From contig JAIPIH010000013.1 of the NCBI GenBank assembly GCA_021734835.1, positions 1-64,000 of the forward strand: a DNA stretch of 64,000 nt, written 5' to 3'. This DNA is from Candidatus Cloacimonadota bacterium. GTDB taxonomy: Bacteria > Cloacimonadota > Cloacimonadia > Cloacimonadales > TCS61. A program made the position numbers and the translations under genes. The notes beneath the pieces were generated by a model. The model did not search any database, had not been told where the DNA came from, and saw only the letters and a program-made list of their open reading frames with translations. Below are positions 1 to 8,423 of the stretch, one piece after another. Position 1 is the stretch's first letter. Each line of letters opens with the position of its first letter.

Positions 1-205
1 TAAACATCAGGTGAGTAGGTTCATTTGGATTTTCTCTTTCTTTGATTGCTTGATAAGTAAGAAAGTTTTCAAAAGCATTTTTTTGCCAATCAAAAAAGCT
101 ATATTTCAAATTGTTTGAAATAAATGCAGGAATTTCAGGAAAAGGGAGCCTTAATCTAAAAGCCTTTTCACCGATGGTTTCATAAAGATTTTTAATATCT
201 GTCAT
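1..205 (-). CDS. res: Type III restriction enzyme Res subunit, N-terminal fragment (cut by window edge)
   Basis: The first 68 codons of a gene that runs off the left edge. The reading frame starts at an ATG two bases after the mod stop codon and stays open to base 1. The visible residues begin MTDIKNLYETIGEKAFRLR and include FFDWQKNAFENFLTYQ, the kind of segment found just before the Walker A motif of type III restriction helicases; the Walker A itself would lie outside the window. The close spacing to the mod gene supports one mod-res operon. In the family, Res is an SF2 helicase/endonuclease that works in complex with Mod. Whether this copy is intact cannot be judged here. Confidence 0.8.
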   Translation of the reverse strand, partial: MTDIKNLYETIGEKAFRLRLPFPEIPAFISNNLKYSFFDWQKNAFENFLTYQAIKERENPNEPTHLMF

Positions 206-207
206 AA

Positions 208-2208
208 TTATTTCTCACTATTATAAAATTGCGAAGTTAGGGTTTGGTCTTCTTTATCAATGCCAAACTTCTTATCTGCCATTTCTGTTTTGTTTACATA
301 CATTTGATTATTGTCAAGCATTGCAATAAACATTTTCTTTTGTTCTTCTAAAGAGAGATTTTTAAATTCTTCTTCTTTGATGACTTTTTCTCTAAATTCT
401 TTAATTTTGAGATTATAGTTTAAAAAATATCTGTCACTCATTTCATCAAAAAACTTGATAAGCTCTTCTAAACTTTCACAAGCAAGTATTTTTTCTTTGG
501 CTGTTTCGTTCCATTTGGCAAGTTCGAAGTAAATGAAAGAATCATCAATATTCTCCTTTTCCATTACTTTCTGCACTCTCGGATAAGTAACAGTATTTAT
601 ATAATCCATCTGTTCAATCATGATGAATTTTCTATTTCCACCATCTTCTTTGTTTAATCTCAAAACAGCATGTGCAGTTGTTCCTGAGCCTCCAAAAAAG
701 TCTAAAACAATATCATTTTCATCCGTACTGATTTGTATTGAATCTTTAACTAATTCAACAGATTTTGGATAACTAAAAACCTTATTGCCAAGTGCAAATT
801 TCAAGTCATTTGTCCCAGTTGTTCCAGAATATTCGGGCTTCATCCATATTGACTTTGGCTTTTCTCCTTTTATGCGAATTTTCGTATATATTTTATAAGA
901 GCCATTATTTTCTTTAACTATAATTTCAGTCTTCCAATCTTTTTTTACTTTGTCTTTGCCCCATCTCCATCTTCTTTCAACTCCTTTGTTATCAATAGGC
1001 AAAATCTCTATTAATCCAGATTTTTTAGTCAAGGAAATTTCTTTTGTTTCTTTGTTAAAATAAATTGGATAATATAAATTAGGTCTGTCTTCTCTTTTTG
1101 AACCATCGCCTGTTCTTTGCAATCCAACAATCTTATACTTACTAATCTCATCTTCAAGAGGATAGTCTTTAGAGTTGTCATGGCTATAATCTTTAATTTT
1201 TGCCACTAAATGATTTTTCGCATAAACTATCTTGTTTTCATGAGCAGGTGAAAAAAATTCGTTATATCTTCCTTTCAGATTATGTACAACAGCCAAAACT
1301 CCAAGTCTATTGTCATAGCCAAAAATTTCATCTGCAATAACACCTAAATAAAATAATTCATAGTGGTCTATATCAATAAATATAATCCCATTTTCACTTA
1401 AAAGATCTTTGGTTATTAGTAACCTGTTTCTCATGAAGGTTAACCAAGATGAATGATTGAAGGTGTTATTATATGCAAATGTATTTGCATCAGTTCTTGT
1501 ATTATAGGGCGGATCAATATAAATCAGCTTAATTTTGCCAGTAAATTGCTTTTTGAGAGAGTGTAAAGCCAGTAAATTATTTCCTTTGATTATCAAATTT
1601 TCTTTGATTGTTCCGTCTTCATCTCTTTTGATTTCTTTAACTTCTTGCTCTCCGTCTTTGGTAAATCTTTTCCAGTTTGTAAGTGCTTTTGCATCAAAAA
1701 GTCTATCTATTTCATCGTGAGCTAAAACAGAATTGAAAAATATTTCTTTTCTCTTGCCTTGTTTCTGTTCGTATTGTTCAGCTTTTTCAGAGTATTCAAA
1801 AAAAGTATCGGTGCCTTCTTCGGTGCTTTGCCCACCTTCTAGCACACAATCTTTATACGGAAAATCCAAAACAACATCGTTTGTATCTTTCAAGAATTTT
1901 TTGCCATCAGTCAAACCAATTCTATTTTTATAAGCGGTATAAGAATTATCTACTTTATTTTCTTCCATGAAAAAGCGGAAATCGTTTGTTTTGAAAACAA
2001 AAACATCTTTGATTTTCACAAAAAACTTTTCTCTCAAGTCTTTTTCTTGGAGAAGTAAATCAATAACTTTTTCATCAATCTTTTCTATTAAGTCCAAAAG
2101 AAGAGTTTGGTTTAGCTCTGTTTTATCTTCGTTCCAAAGTCTTTCATCAGCTTTTAAGACTTTGAGTATGAATTGTTTTAGTTTTGCTTGTTCCATATTT
2201 ACCGCCAT
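208..2208 (-). CDS. mod: Type III restriction-modification DNA adenine methyltransferase (Mod)
   Basis: A 666-residue N6-adenine DNA methyltransferase. The catalytic motif IV, IDPPYN, lies near residues 231-236, and the SAM-binding motif I, LDFFGGSGTTAHA, lies near residue 500. Motif IV before motif I is the beta-class order used by type III Mod proteins. The stretch between them is the likely target-recognition region, and the N-terminal ~200 residues resemble those of other Mod proteins. Mod both methylates the recognition site and gives specificity to Res, whose gene follows after 2 bp. The start at 2208 has no clear ribosome-binding site; a second ATG four codons later, preceded by GGCGGT, is an alternative. 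The target sequence cannot be read from the protein. Confidence 0.93.
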   Translation of the reverse strand: MAVNMEQAKLKQFILKVLKADERLWNEDKTELNQTLLLDLIEKIDEKVIDLLLQEKDLREKFFVKIKDVFVFKTNDFRFFMEENKVDNSYTAYKNRIGLTDGKKFLKDTNDVVLDFPYKDCVLEGGQSTEEGTDTFFEYSEKAEQYEQKQGKRKEIFFNSVLAHDEIDRLFDAKALTNWKRFTKDGEQEVKEIKRDEDGTIKENLIIKGNNLLALHSLKKQFTGKIKLIYIDPPYNTRTDANTFAYNNTFNHSSWLTFMRNRLLITKDLLSENGIIFIDIDHYELFYLGVIADEIFGYDNRLGVLAVVHNLKGRYNEFFSPAHENKIVYAKNHLVAKIKDYSHDNSKDYPLEDEISKYKIVGLQRTGDGSKREDRPNLYYPIYFNKETKEISLTKKSGLIEILPIDNKGVERRWRWGKDKVKKDWKTEIIVKENNGSYKIYTKIRIKGEKPKSIWMKPEYSGTTGTNDLKFALGNKVFSYPKSVELVKDSIQISTDENDIVLDFFGGSGTTAHAVLRLNKEDGGNRKFIMIEQMDYINTVTYPRVQKVMEKENIDDSFIYFELAKWNETAKEKILACESLEELIKFFDEMSDRYFLNYNLKIKEFREKVIKEEEFKNLSLEEQKKMFIAMLDNNQMYVNKTEMADKKFGIDKEDQTLTSQFYNSEK

Positions 2209-2329
2209 AAAATAGTTAAAATTATTTTCATTATATAAATTTTTTCTTATAATTCAATTTATGAATAATCGTTTATTTACCTTATCTGAAAAAAGAGTAT
2301 CATCTGGCGAGACAAAATGTCCTATAATT
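2209..2329. other. AT-rich spacer between mod and repeat copy 1
   Basis: About 120 bp without a convincing gene. A minus-strand frame crosses this spacer and the adjoining repeat and ends in about 24 codons with a protein-like composition, but it has no usable start signal and is not preserved in the second repeat copy. It may be a gene remnant. Confidence 0.4.
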
Positions 2330-2583
2330 TTTGTAGAAACATAAGTGTAAATATCTAATTTCATAAACCGCCCTATACAACAATTTCCTTGTAGCTTTAT
2401 CTTTAATTTCCGCTTTCTGATTATCAAATACAAGCTAATCAAGGAGATTACTGGTTATTGGTCAAGCAGAAAAAAGTGGAACTACAGATCGCTGGATCAG
2501 ATAAATTTGGAATTCGCCTGAAAAGATGAGATGTTGACTAATATTCATTAGCTTAGGTACTATCGATCAAAATATTTGTATCA
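2330..2583. repeat. 254-bp direct repeat, copy 1
   Basis: This block matches 4121-4374 base for base without gaps at a constant offset of 1791 bp. I counted about 25 mismatches by eye, so identity is roughly 90 percent. It ends (reading plus) 3 bp from the stop codon of the DUF302 gene, so it sits directly downstream of that gene. It contains no convincing gene, no terminal inverted repeats and no target-site duplication that I could see. The most conserved part is the half beginning at GGTCAAGCAGAAAAAAGTGG. Confidence 0.9.
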
Positions 2584-2586
2584 TAG

Positions 2587-2979
2587 TTAGAGCTTATCAA
2601 TAACTTTCTTTAGTTTGCTTTCTATGTTCATAGCAACTTCTTTTAATGAATCATTCTCTATCATTCCCATAGCTACTGTAGGTAATACAGCAGACGCAAA
2701 AACTGCATTATCTTTCTGATAGACTATTACGTTACAAGGCAGCATTAAGCCAATTTGAATTTCAGCTTGTAACGATTTATAGGCATTGGGTGGATTACAA
2801 GCACCTAAAATAATATAGTTTTCAAAATCCACATTAAGCTTATTTTTAAATGTTGCTTTTACATCAATTTCAGTAAGTATTCCGAATCCCTCTTTTTGTA
2901 ATTCTTCTTTGACTTTTTTTATAGTATTATCAAAAGAAGCGCCGGATTTTTTACTATAACCATAGTTTGTTTTATTCAT
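2587..2979 (-). CDS. DUF302 domain protein
   Basis: A 130-residue protein matching the DUF302 family in full: N-terminal YGYS segment, then FGILTEIDVKATFK, the ILGACNPPNA block and LMLPCNVIVYQ. The family is widespread, has no settled function, and is often seen near redox or metal-related genes. No signal peptide is visible, so it is probably cytoplasmic. The ATG has AGGGGA six bases upstream and overlaps the stop of a 33-codon reading frame (2972-3073) that carries a stronger ribosome-binding site, which suggests translational coupling. The gene lies between the two copies of the 254-bp repeat. Confidence 0.9.
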   Translation of the reverse strand: MNKTNYGYSKKSGASFDNTIKKVKEELQKEGFGILTEIDVKATFKNKLNVDFENYIILGACNPPNAYKSLQAEIQIGLMLPCNVIVYQKDNAVFASAVLPTVAMGMIENDSLKEVAMNIESKLKKVIDKL

Positions 2980-3073
2980 ATTGTTCCCCTATTAGATCAA
3001 AAGTTGTAATGATCATATTAGTTATATCATTATAAATAGTTCTTTTTGGTAACGACAGTTGAGAAAACCCCAT
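2972..3073 (-). CDS. Possible 33-residue leader or small protein upstream of DUF302 gene
   Basis: A short open frame (MGFSQLSLPKRTIYNDI...) starts with ATG preceded by AAGGAGGAGG, one of the strongest ribosome-binding sites in the window. Its stop codon TAA overlaps the ATG of the DUF302 gene in another frame. The arrangement fits a translated leader that hands ribosomes to the next gene. The peptide has no recognisable family. It could instead be the remnant of an earlier start of the downstream gene. Confidence 0.4.
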   Translation of the reverse strand: MGFSQLSLPKRTIYNDITNMIITTFDLIGEQYE

Positions 3074-3165
3074 TATCCTCCTCCTTTATTAGAAAAAATC
3101 AATTTATTCCCTTTTTGAAAGTCTATCATTCCTTATTCTCCGTTATAAAAATATTTTTTGATGCG

Positions 3166-3225
3166 ATATAACGGTTTGAATAAGCCGCGCAGCCTTTTGC
3201 GTCGGTTGAATTAGCCTTGTTATGC
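3166..3225 (-). repeat. attC-like recombination site (integron cassette type)
   Basis: Read on the minus strand, this 60-bp stretch starts GCATAAC and ends GTTATAT, resembling the outer R'' and R' core boxes of attC sites. Inside, AACCGACGC and GCGCGGCTT pair as a stem (AA, CCG and CGC on one side against AA, CCG and CGC on the other) with single unpaired bases, and both arms carry TTCAA. This is the usual short attC layout with extrahelical bases. The site lies 23 bp after the stop codon of the metallo-hydrolase gene and in the same orientation, exactly where a cassette's attC should be. The core boxes deviate from the strict consensus, and no integron integrase is in the window. Confidence 0.65.
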
Positions 3226-3248
3226 GCATTTAATTCATGCATGAGTAG

Positions 3249-4043
3249 CTAAATTTCTATTGAATCAGCTTTTCTAATAATTACACACTCGCTACCCATT
3301 TTTTCCACTTCTTCTTTAAACATTTTGTCATCAGCGGGATTGTATTTTTTAGAAAACAGTCCAACAGTGTTATAGTGGCAGGGAATTACCAGTTTTGGCT
3401 GCATTATTTTTACCGCTTGTATTGCCTCTTTTTCATCCATAGTGTTAGGAATAGTTCTTCCACCAATAGGGATCATTAAAACATCAGGGTTTTTAATCCT
3501 GTGCCACTCTTTTTCATGGAGGAGCGTATCACCAAGATTGACAATACTCTTTCCATCAAGCTGAATATTAAAACCGATTGCACCCCAACCAACTCTTTCA
3601 TCAGGACCCGGTGTTAATGTTTTAGAGAAAGGACCAACTTTTATAATCATAGGTCCATGAGTTGCCTTGATTCCTGTAATGGACATTCCATCCAGCTGAA
3701 TGGTTTCATCCACAGAAATCGTATGAAGCTTTTCTATATGTGTTGTAAAGGTTAGTCCTTTATCTCGTGGACCTAACATTAATGTTTTTCCACCGATATC
3801 TCTTGCCATTGTTGTATTGCAAATAACCGGAGCGTTAGAAGCTTTTGCTACCCTGTCCATATGCCAGTAATGATCTGGATCACCATGGGTTACAAAAATA
3901 TGTGTGATGCTTTTCCATTCAGACTTTGGAATTACAGTTGTAAATCTAAAAAAATAGAAGAATAATCCACCTGGATCAATAGCGATTTTCTTATCGCCAG
4001 ATTCAATTACGAAAGTGTTGTAGAGGTAGTGTGTGATTTCCAT
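3249..4043 (-). CDS. Metallo-beta-lactamase-fold hydrolase
   Basis: A 264-residue MBL-fold protein of the UlaG/UPF0173-like kind. The metal-binding motif is THGDPDH (H53, D55, D57, H58), in which Asp stands where many family members have a second His. Further ligand candidates are the His in KATHGPM, the Asp in NLGDTLL and the His in PCHYNTVG near residue 223. There is no signal peptide. Substrate is unknown; the family includes lactonases and phosphodiesterases. The gene has no clear ribosome-binding site and is followed by an attC-like site, so it looks like the coding part of an integron-type cassette. It lies between the two 254-bp repeats. Confidence 0.88.
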   Translation of the reverse strand: MEITHYLYNTFVIESGDKKIAIDPGGLFFYFFRFTTVIPKSEWKSITHIFVTHGDPDHYWHMDRVAKASNAPVICNTTMARDIGGKTLMLGPRDKGLTFTTHIEKLHTISVDETIQLDGMSITGIKATHGPMIIKVGPFSKTLTPGPDERVGWGAIGFNIQLDGKSIVNLGDTLLHEKEWHRIKNPDVLMIPIGGRTIPNTMDEKEAIQAVKIMQPKLVIPCHYNTVGLFSKKYNPADDKMFKEEVEKMGSECVIIRKADSIEI

Positions 4044-4120
4044 ATTTATTTTTTGTATATGTTGCTCATTTTGGTAACCTACTCTAAAAATCGACGGTGG
4101 AGATTATATTTCTAATATTC

Positions 4121-4374
4121 TTTGTAGAAACATGAGTGTAAAAATCTACTTTCATAAGCCACCCGATACAACAACTTCCTTTTTGCTTTATCTTTAATTT
4201 CCGCTTTCATTTTATCAAATACAAGTTAATCAATGAGATCGCGGGTTATTGGTCAAGCAGAAAAAAGTGGAACTACAGATCGCCGGATCAGATAAATTTG
4301 GACTTCGCCTGAAAAGAGGAGAAGGTGACTAATATTCATTAGCTTAGGTACTATCTATCAGAATAGTTGTATCA
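4121..4374. repeat. 254-bp direct repeat, copy 2
   Basis: Second copy of the block at 2330-2583, same orientation, no gaps, about 90 percent identical by eye. Its last three bases are the stop codon of the nitroreductase gene, so, like copy 1, it lies immediately downstream of a minus-strand gene. The spacer 4044-4120 between this copy and the hydrolase gene shows no other feature. Confidence 0.9.
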
Positions 4375-5127
4375 AATTTCAAATCCGTATTTTCTCATCA
4401 TATTCCCAAATTCTTCAGGGTCTTTTAGCCATTGTCCCCACTTTCGGCTGATATGTTCCGTCCAGCTGTAGTTAGCGGCGTCATAAGGATCATCACTATC
4501 GTTTTCCAGCTTGATCATCAGTTTACCGTCTTGATAGTAATTCTGTCTCAGGTAACCATCATCCATTATCTGCATTGCCGTCTCGATTTGAGCATCGCTG
4601 AATTTCGGATATTTTCCTTCATAGCAGGCGAAGGAAAGAGGATAGCGAGGTCTTACAGGAGGATTTTCGGACGGATAACCAACAGTAAGTCCAACCAGCG
4701 GTAAAACTTTGCTGGGCAGGTCATATTTTTTTATCATATTATCCGCATTGAAGGGAACGAAACCTAGGTAGCAGGTTCCCAATCCCAGACTTTCGGCTGC
4801 TATCACCAAATTCTGTGCCAGATAGCAGGCATCCTGCACTCCGAACAACAGCATAGCAGCATCGCTGGAAACCAGTTCCCAATTACGCTTTTCCATTACT
4901 TTTTTCATTCGGTTTATGTCTACACAGATAATGAAATAAAGCGGAGCCGTAAAGGGATGTTTGGTCCGATCGCGGGAGAGTATGAGACTTCCTAATTGTC
5001 CGGCAAAAGCAGCTTGTTGACCTGCTTTCACTATCGTCTCGATGATCTCCTCACCGGGAACTTCATCCGAGTATTTTCTAATGGAACGATGATTCATCAA
5101 AACATCTATCGTTGAATTTACCACCAT
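4372..5127 (-). CDS. Nitroreductase family protein
   Basis: A 251-residue FMN-dependent oxidoreductase of the NfsA/FRP type. The N-terminal MNHRSIRKYSDE motif binds the FMN phosphate, and AAESLGLGTCYLGFV followed by VGLTVGYP are the usual core segments. Family members use NAD(P)H to reduce nitro compounds, quinones or flavins; the natural substrate here is unknown. The start is supported by AGGAGA four bases upstream of the ATG. The stop codon forms the end of repeat copy 2. It is about 40 bp from the next minus-strand gene, which may be cotranscribed. Confidence 0.9.
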   Translation of the reverse strand: MVVNSTIDVLMNHRSIRKYSDEVPGEEIIETIVKAGQQAAFAGQLGSLILSRDRTKHPFTAPLYFIICVDINRMKKVMEKRNWELVSSDAAMLLFGVQDACYLAQNLVIAAESLGLGTCYLGFVPFNADNMIKKYDLPSKVLPLVGLTVGYPSENPPVRPRYPLSFACYEGKYPKFSDAQIETAMQIMDDGYLRQNYYQDGKLMIKLENDSDDPYDAANYSWTEHISRKWGQWLKDPEEFGNMMRKYGFEI

Positions 5128-5169
5128 AATTTCTCCTGTTAATTTATTTATTAACCAAGTTCACACTTC

Positions 5170-7338
5170 TTATAAAACATCAATAGAGTAACTGATTTTC
5201 AGAAAATAAGTAGTGTCAGTAGAATTCTGCAGATATTCCTGGCTAGCTATAGATTTAACCTTAACCTGATTATCGGCAGCACCTAAATATATAGCTGTTT
5301 TGGAACTTGGTTTATAAGCGAATAAAGGATAAACACTAAGTTTTTTGGGATATTCATTGAGTACGAACATATCATGATCGATATATTGAACAATGAGACG
5401 AAACCAGAAATTTTTATGAAACTGCAATTTAACTTTAGTTTCATAAGAACGAGCTATATATTTGTTTTCTGTTTCGTGATATTTAAGTTCGAATTCAAGA
5501 TCTAAAAGATTGTTAGGTCGAAGTGACAGGGTAGTCTCTGATTTAAAGAAATCACCATATTCGCCACTTTGAGTATTATAATTGTAAAAAATATTTACAC
5601 CGTCCACAAAAGTTGTCATCAATCTTATCTTTTTAGTAATTTCATATTCCAAATTTAACCAAGGGAAATGCGTATAATAATCTTTCCCGAAAAAATTATC
5701 CATGCTCATTTCAAGGCCTGCCCAAAACTGAAATGTATTTTTAAAGATAGCTCCGGTCATTAAATTCCAATTTCGTGATTTCACATCCTGCAGATCGAAG
5801 GTGTACTTAATTTTCTGCTCAGAAGCGAACTCCATATATCTGATCATATCCTCATCTGTATCAGCATGAATTTGGTATTCTATCCTATTTTCGATCTTTA
5901 CTTGATCTGTATCATCAATAAATCCCAGATCAGCAGTAAAATCCTCTGAAAATGCTGTAATTTCATTATTGATAGAAAATTTTCCGTTGTAAAAATCAAT
6001 ATCCAAAGCAGCTGCGATTCCTTTCTCCGTTTCTAAATTCCCGGGTGTGTTTTCCAATTCGTTAAGTGAGGCTGCAACTTGAAATTCCGACCTCACTTTT
6101 TGTGAGAAACGTTTATTCCCGTCACAACTAAAAACTAAATTTTCCAGGTTAGCGAAGCGACGCAAAGCTACAGCACCTCTGAGTAATCCGTTTCCGCCAT
6201 ATTTGCGGGCGACACTGGCAAAGCCAAAACCGGTATTTTCAAACCTTTCAGCATATTCTCCAGTTGAAAAGAATCTTCTTCCCGGAGCATCTTCATCAAT
6301 GGCTGCCAGTGCAAAAACCGATGTTCTGCCAAATGAGCCTGACATTTTAAAACCGGTAATGGGATTTACGATCTGTCTGGTATAAAATATGTTGATATCG
6401 GTTTTAAACGGATTAGTCTGTTCTATAAAAAAAGGTCGCTTTTCCTGATAATAACGGGGAAAACGATCATTTACATCAATTTCAAGTCCGTCTGCTTCGA
6501 TGATGTTAAAATCAGGATTAATTGTAAGACGTGTCATCATACTTGAATTAGGTTCGTAGAAGATATTGAGTTCCGGCTGTATGTTATTATCTTCCTGGTT
6601 GATCACTTCAATCTCATCTTTGAAAATACTCCGGTCTGCAATTAATGCCGGAATAAGTTTTAGATTTTGATCAGAAGTTAGTGTTTCAAAATTCAAGATA
6701 GCATAATTATCATAAAAGTTACCATTTTCTCTATTTACTTTAGAGCTTGTAATTTCTTCCGGTCCATCCGGAATATGCCTTTTGAAGAAAAAACCCCAGT
6801 TTACATTTTTACCGCATTTATATTTTATACTCTCAAAGGGCAGCATGATCTCAAGTAAAAAGCCATAATCTGTTTTTTGTGCTTTTGAAACATAATAAAT
6901 ATCGATCGTTGTATCTATATCATTCAAAACTATTCCGTCAGCTTGTTCTCCATTCGCATTACATCCCAGGTAGTAGGCTTTTTCGTTACTATAGAATGTA
7001 TCAAAGTAAAAATAGCAGCGATCTGTAGTATAAATTGCATCTCTGCTGCAATGATTATCTCTAAGCCTGTTTTGATCTTTAAAATAGCATTTTGCCATCA
7101 GATACAAATTTGTCTTATCGTACATCATATAAATCTCTGTAGCTTCGGAAGGTTCAGTGTTATTACCTGGTGAGGTTTGATAAAATTGAGATCGCATGTA
7201 GGCATTATCCCATTCACCTGCTGTGATCATACCATCAATTCTTGGTTTTTCAGATGAAAACGCAATATTAATAATCTCTTTAGCAGTTACTGTATAAGAG
7301 ATTTGAAACATTAATAAAATAATAATATACTTTTTCAT
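5170..7338 (-). CDS. DUF5916-like outer-membrane protein with N-terminal CBM9-like domain
   Basis: A 722-residue exported protein. A signal peptide (MKKYIIILLMFQISYTVTA) is followed by a CBM9/DOMON-like domain from about residue 25 to 215, with the typical PRIDGMITAGEWDNA opening. The rest (about 230-722) resembles DUF5916, with alternating hydrophobic strands, the segment RYYQEKRPFFIEQ, and an end rich in beta strands, consistent with an outer-membrane barrel. The C-terminal residues end in YFLKISYSIDVL, a plausible barrel signature. The ligand is not known; the N-terminal fold binds carbohydrate in some relatives. It lies five bases downstream of the tandem GNAT gene on the same strand. Confidence 0.8.
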   Translation of the reverse strand: MKKYIIILLMFQISYTVTAKEIINIAFSSEKPRIDGMITAGEWDNAYMRSQFYQTSPGNNTEPSEATEIYMMYDKTNLYLMAKCYFKDQNRLRDNHCSRDAIYTTDRCYFYFDTFYSNEKAYYLGCNANGEQADGIVLNDIDTTIDIYYVSKAQKTDYGFLLEIMLPFESIKYKCGKNVNWGFFFKRHIPDGPEEITSSKVNRENGNFYDNYAILNFETLTSDQNLKLIPALIADRSIFKDEIEVINQEDNNIQPELNIFYEPNSSMMTRLTINPDFNIIEADGLEIDVNDRFPRYYQEKRPFFIEQTNPFKTDINIFYTRQIVNPITGFKMSGSFGRTSVFALAAIDEDAPGRRFFSTGEYAERFENTGFGFASVARKYGGNGLLRGAVALRRFANLENLVFSCDGNKRFSQKVRSEFQVAASLNELENTPGNLETEKGIAAALDIDFYNGKFSINNEITAFSEDFTADLGFIDDTDQVKIENRIEYQIHADTDEDMIRYMEFASEQKIKYTFDLQDVKSRNWNLMTGAIFKNTFQFWAGLEMSMDNFFGKDYYTHFPWLNLEYEITKKIRLMTTFVDGVNIFYNYNTQSGEYGDFFKSETTLSLRPNNLLDLEFELKYHETENKYIARSYETKVKLQFHKNFWFRLIVQYIDHDMFVLNEYPKKLSVYPLFAYKPSSKTAIYLGAADNQVKVKSIASQEYLQNSTDTTYFLKISYSIDVL

Positions 7339-7343
7339 AAGTT

Positions 7344-8363
7344 TTATTCCTGGATATTTTTAATTAACATTAAACAAGGATTTTCTTTACCCCAGATATC
7401 CTTAAATTCTTCCACAGGCAGAAAACCCTGATCCTGATAAAATTTCCTGGTTTTGCTATAAGATTTATCGGGATGTGCAGAGCTCAATGTCTTTACAGTA
7501 AGATAACTCACATCTTTATTTCTTAGATCTTCTTCTATCTTCCTTTGTAGGGCGGATCCAATTCCTAATCGCTGATAATTCTCTAATATACCGCAAACAT
7601 AGATTTCGCTTGTTTGAGGAAAGTGAGAAACAACTGAGTAAAATCCTACCGGAATTTCGTTAAAAAAGGCAGCGTAAAAGTCTGTTTCTCGAACAGCCTT
7701 ATCCATAGCCTCATTAGATTCCGCTATGCCGAACCAAGCTGGTAAATTTAAGATGATCTTTGTGCAGATATCACTTTTCACCAGCGGTTCCTTGATTCTT
7801 TTTATGCAGAGTTGTTTGTTCAACCAATCATTTTTCTTAATATGGAACTCAATAAAATTAACATCTTCCGTATGACTTTTTTGGTTTGCAGGAAAATGGT
7901 AGGTTCCGCGGCCAACATCTTCCCCGCCTAAAGATTTGTGTATTCTTTGAGAGGCAATATTCAAAAGATTTGGTGTTACGCTGATTATTATGCAGTCAGT
8001 TTTACTAAAAAGATATTGATATAGAGCACTCACGATTTCTTTTCCATATCCCTTACCCCAATATTCTGGAAGCAGTTTGATGTCTATCGTAGATATTTTA
8101 TCTGCATTGGGTGATCCCAGTTTGCATTCTCCTATTCTCGTATCACTGTTTTTATCAATTACAACCAGAGTTTTATCGAACACCGATTCGTTCTGTTCTG
8201 AAATAATTTTCTCGACTTTATTTTTGGAAATTCCCAATCCTGTTGGATAGCCGACTAATTTCATTACTTTATCACTATTCCACAAGGTTAGATAAAAATC
8301 TACATCATGCAGAGTTGCTTTCCTGACAAATATCCTTTTGGTTTGCAAGATCATTATACTCAT
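7344..8363 (-). CDS. Tandem GNAT N-acetyltransferase (two GNAT domains)
   Basis: A 339-residue protein with two acetyltransferase domains. The N-terminal one (residues 5-150) looks RimJ/RimL-like, with ILQTKRIFVRKATLHDVDFY and the acetyl-CoA loop around LLPEYWGKGYGKEIV. The C-terminal one (about 190-339) has YVCGILENYQRLGIGSALQR, the Q/RxxGxG/A acetyl-CoA loop, and a late YSKTRKFYQDQGF motif. Substrates are unknown. The start at 8363 is preceded by AAGGG; a second ATG three codons on is an alternative. It lies about 60 bp from the Eis-like gene on the same strand. Confidence 0.85.
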   Translation of the reverse strand: MSIMILQTKRIFVRKATLHDVDFYLTLWNSDKVMKLVGYPTGLGISKNKVEKIISEQNESVFDKTLVVIDKNSDTRIGECKLGSPNADKISTIDIKLLPEYWGKGYGKEIVSALYQYLFSKTDCIIISVTPNLLNIASQRIHKSLGGEDVGRGTYHFPANQKSHTEDVNFIEFHIKKNDWLNKQLCIKRIKEPLVKSDICTKIILNLPAWFGIAESNEAMDKAVRETDFYAAFFNEIPVGFYSVVSHFPQTSEIYVCGILENYQRLGIGSALQRKIEEDLRNKDVSYLTVKTLSSAHPDKSYSKTRKFYQDQGFLPVEEFKDIWGKENPCLMLIKNIQE

Positions 8364-8423
8364 TATACCCTTCTTGATATTATCTGATTATTTTAACAAT
8401 ATTTTCAAAAGACTATCGATACT

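Noticed and set aside
2254-2442. 62-codon minus-strand frame across repeat copy 1
   Set aside because: No ribosome-binding site, not preserved in the second repeat copy, and only its last part looks protein-like; treated as a possible remnant.
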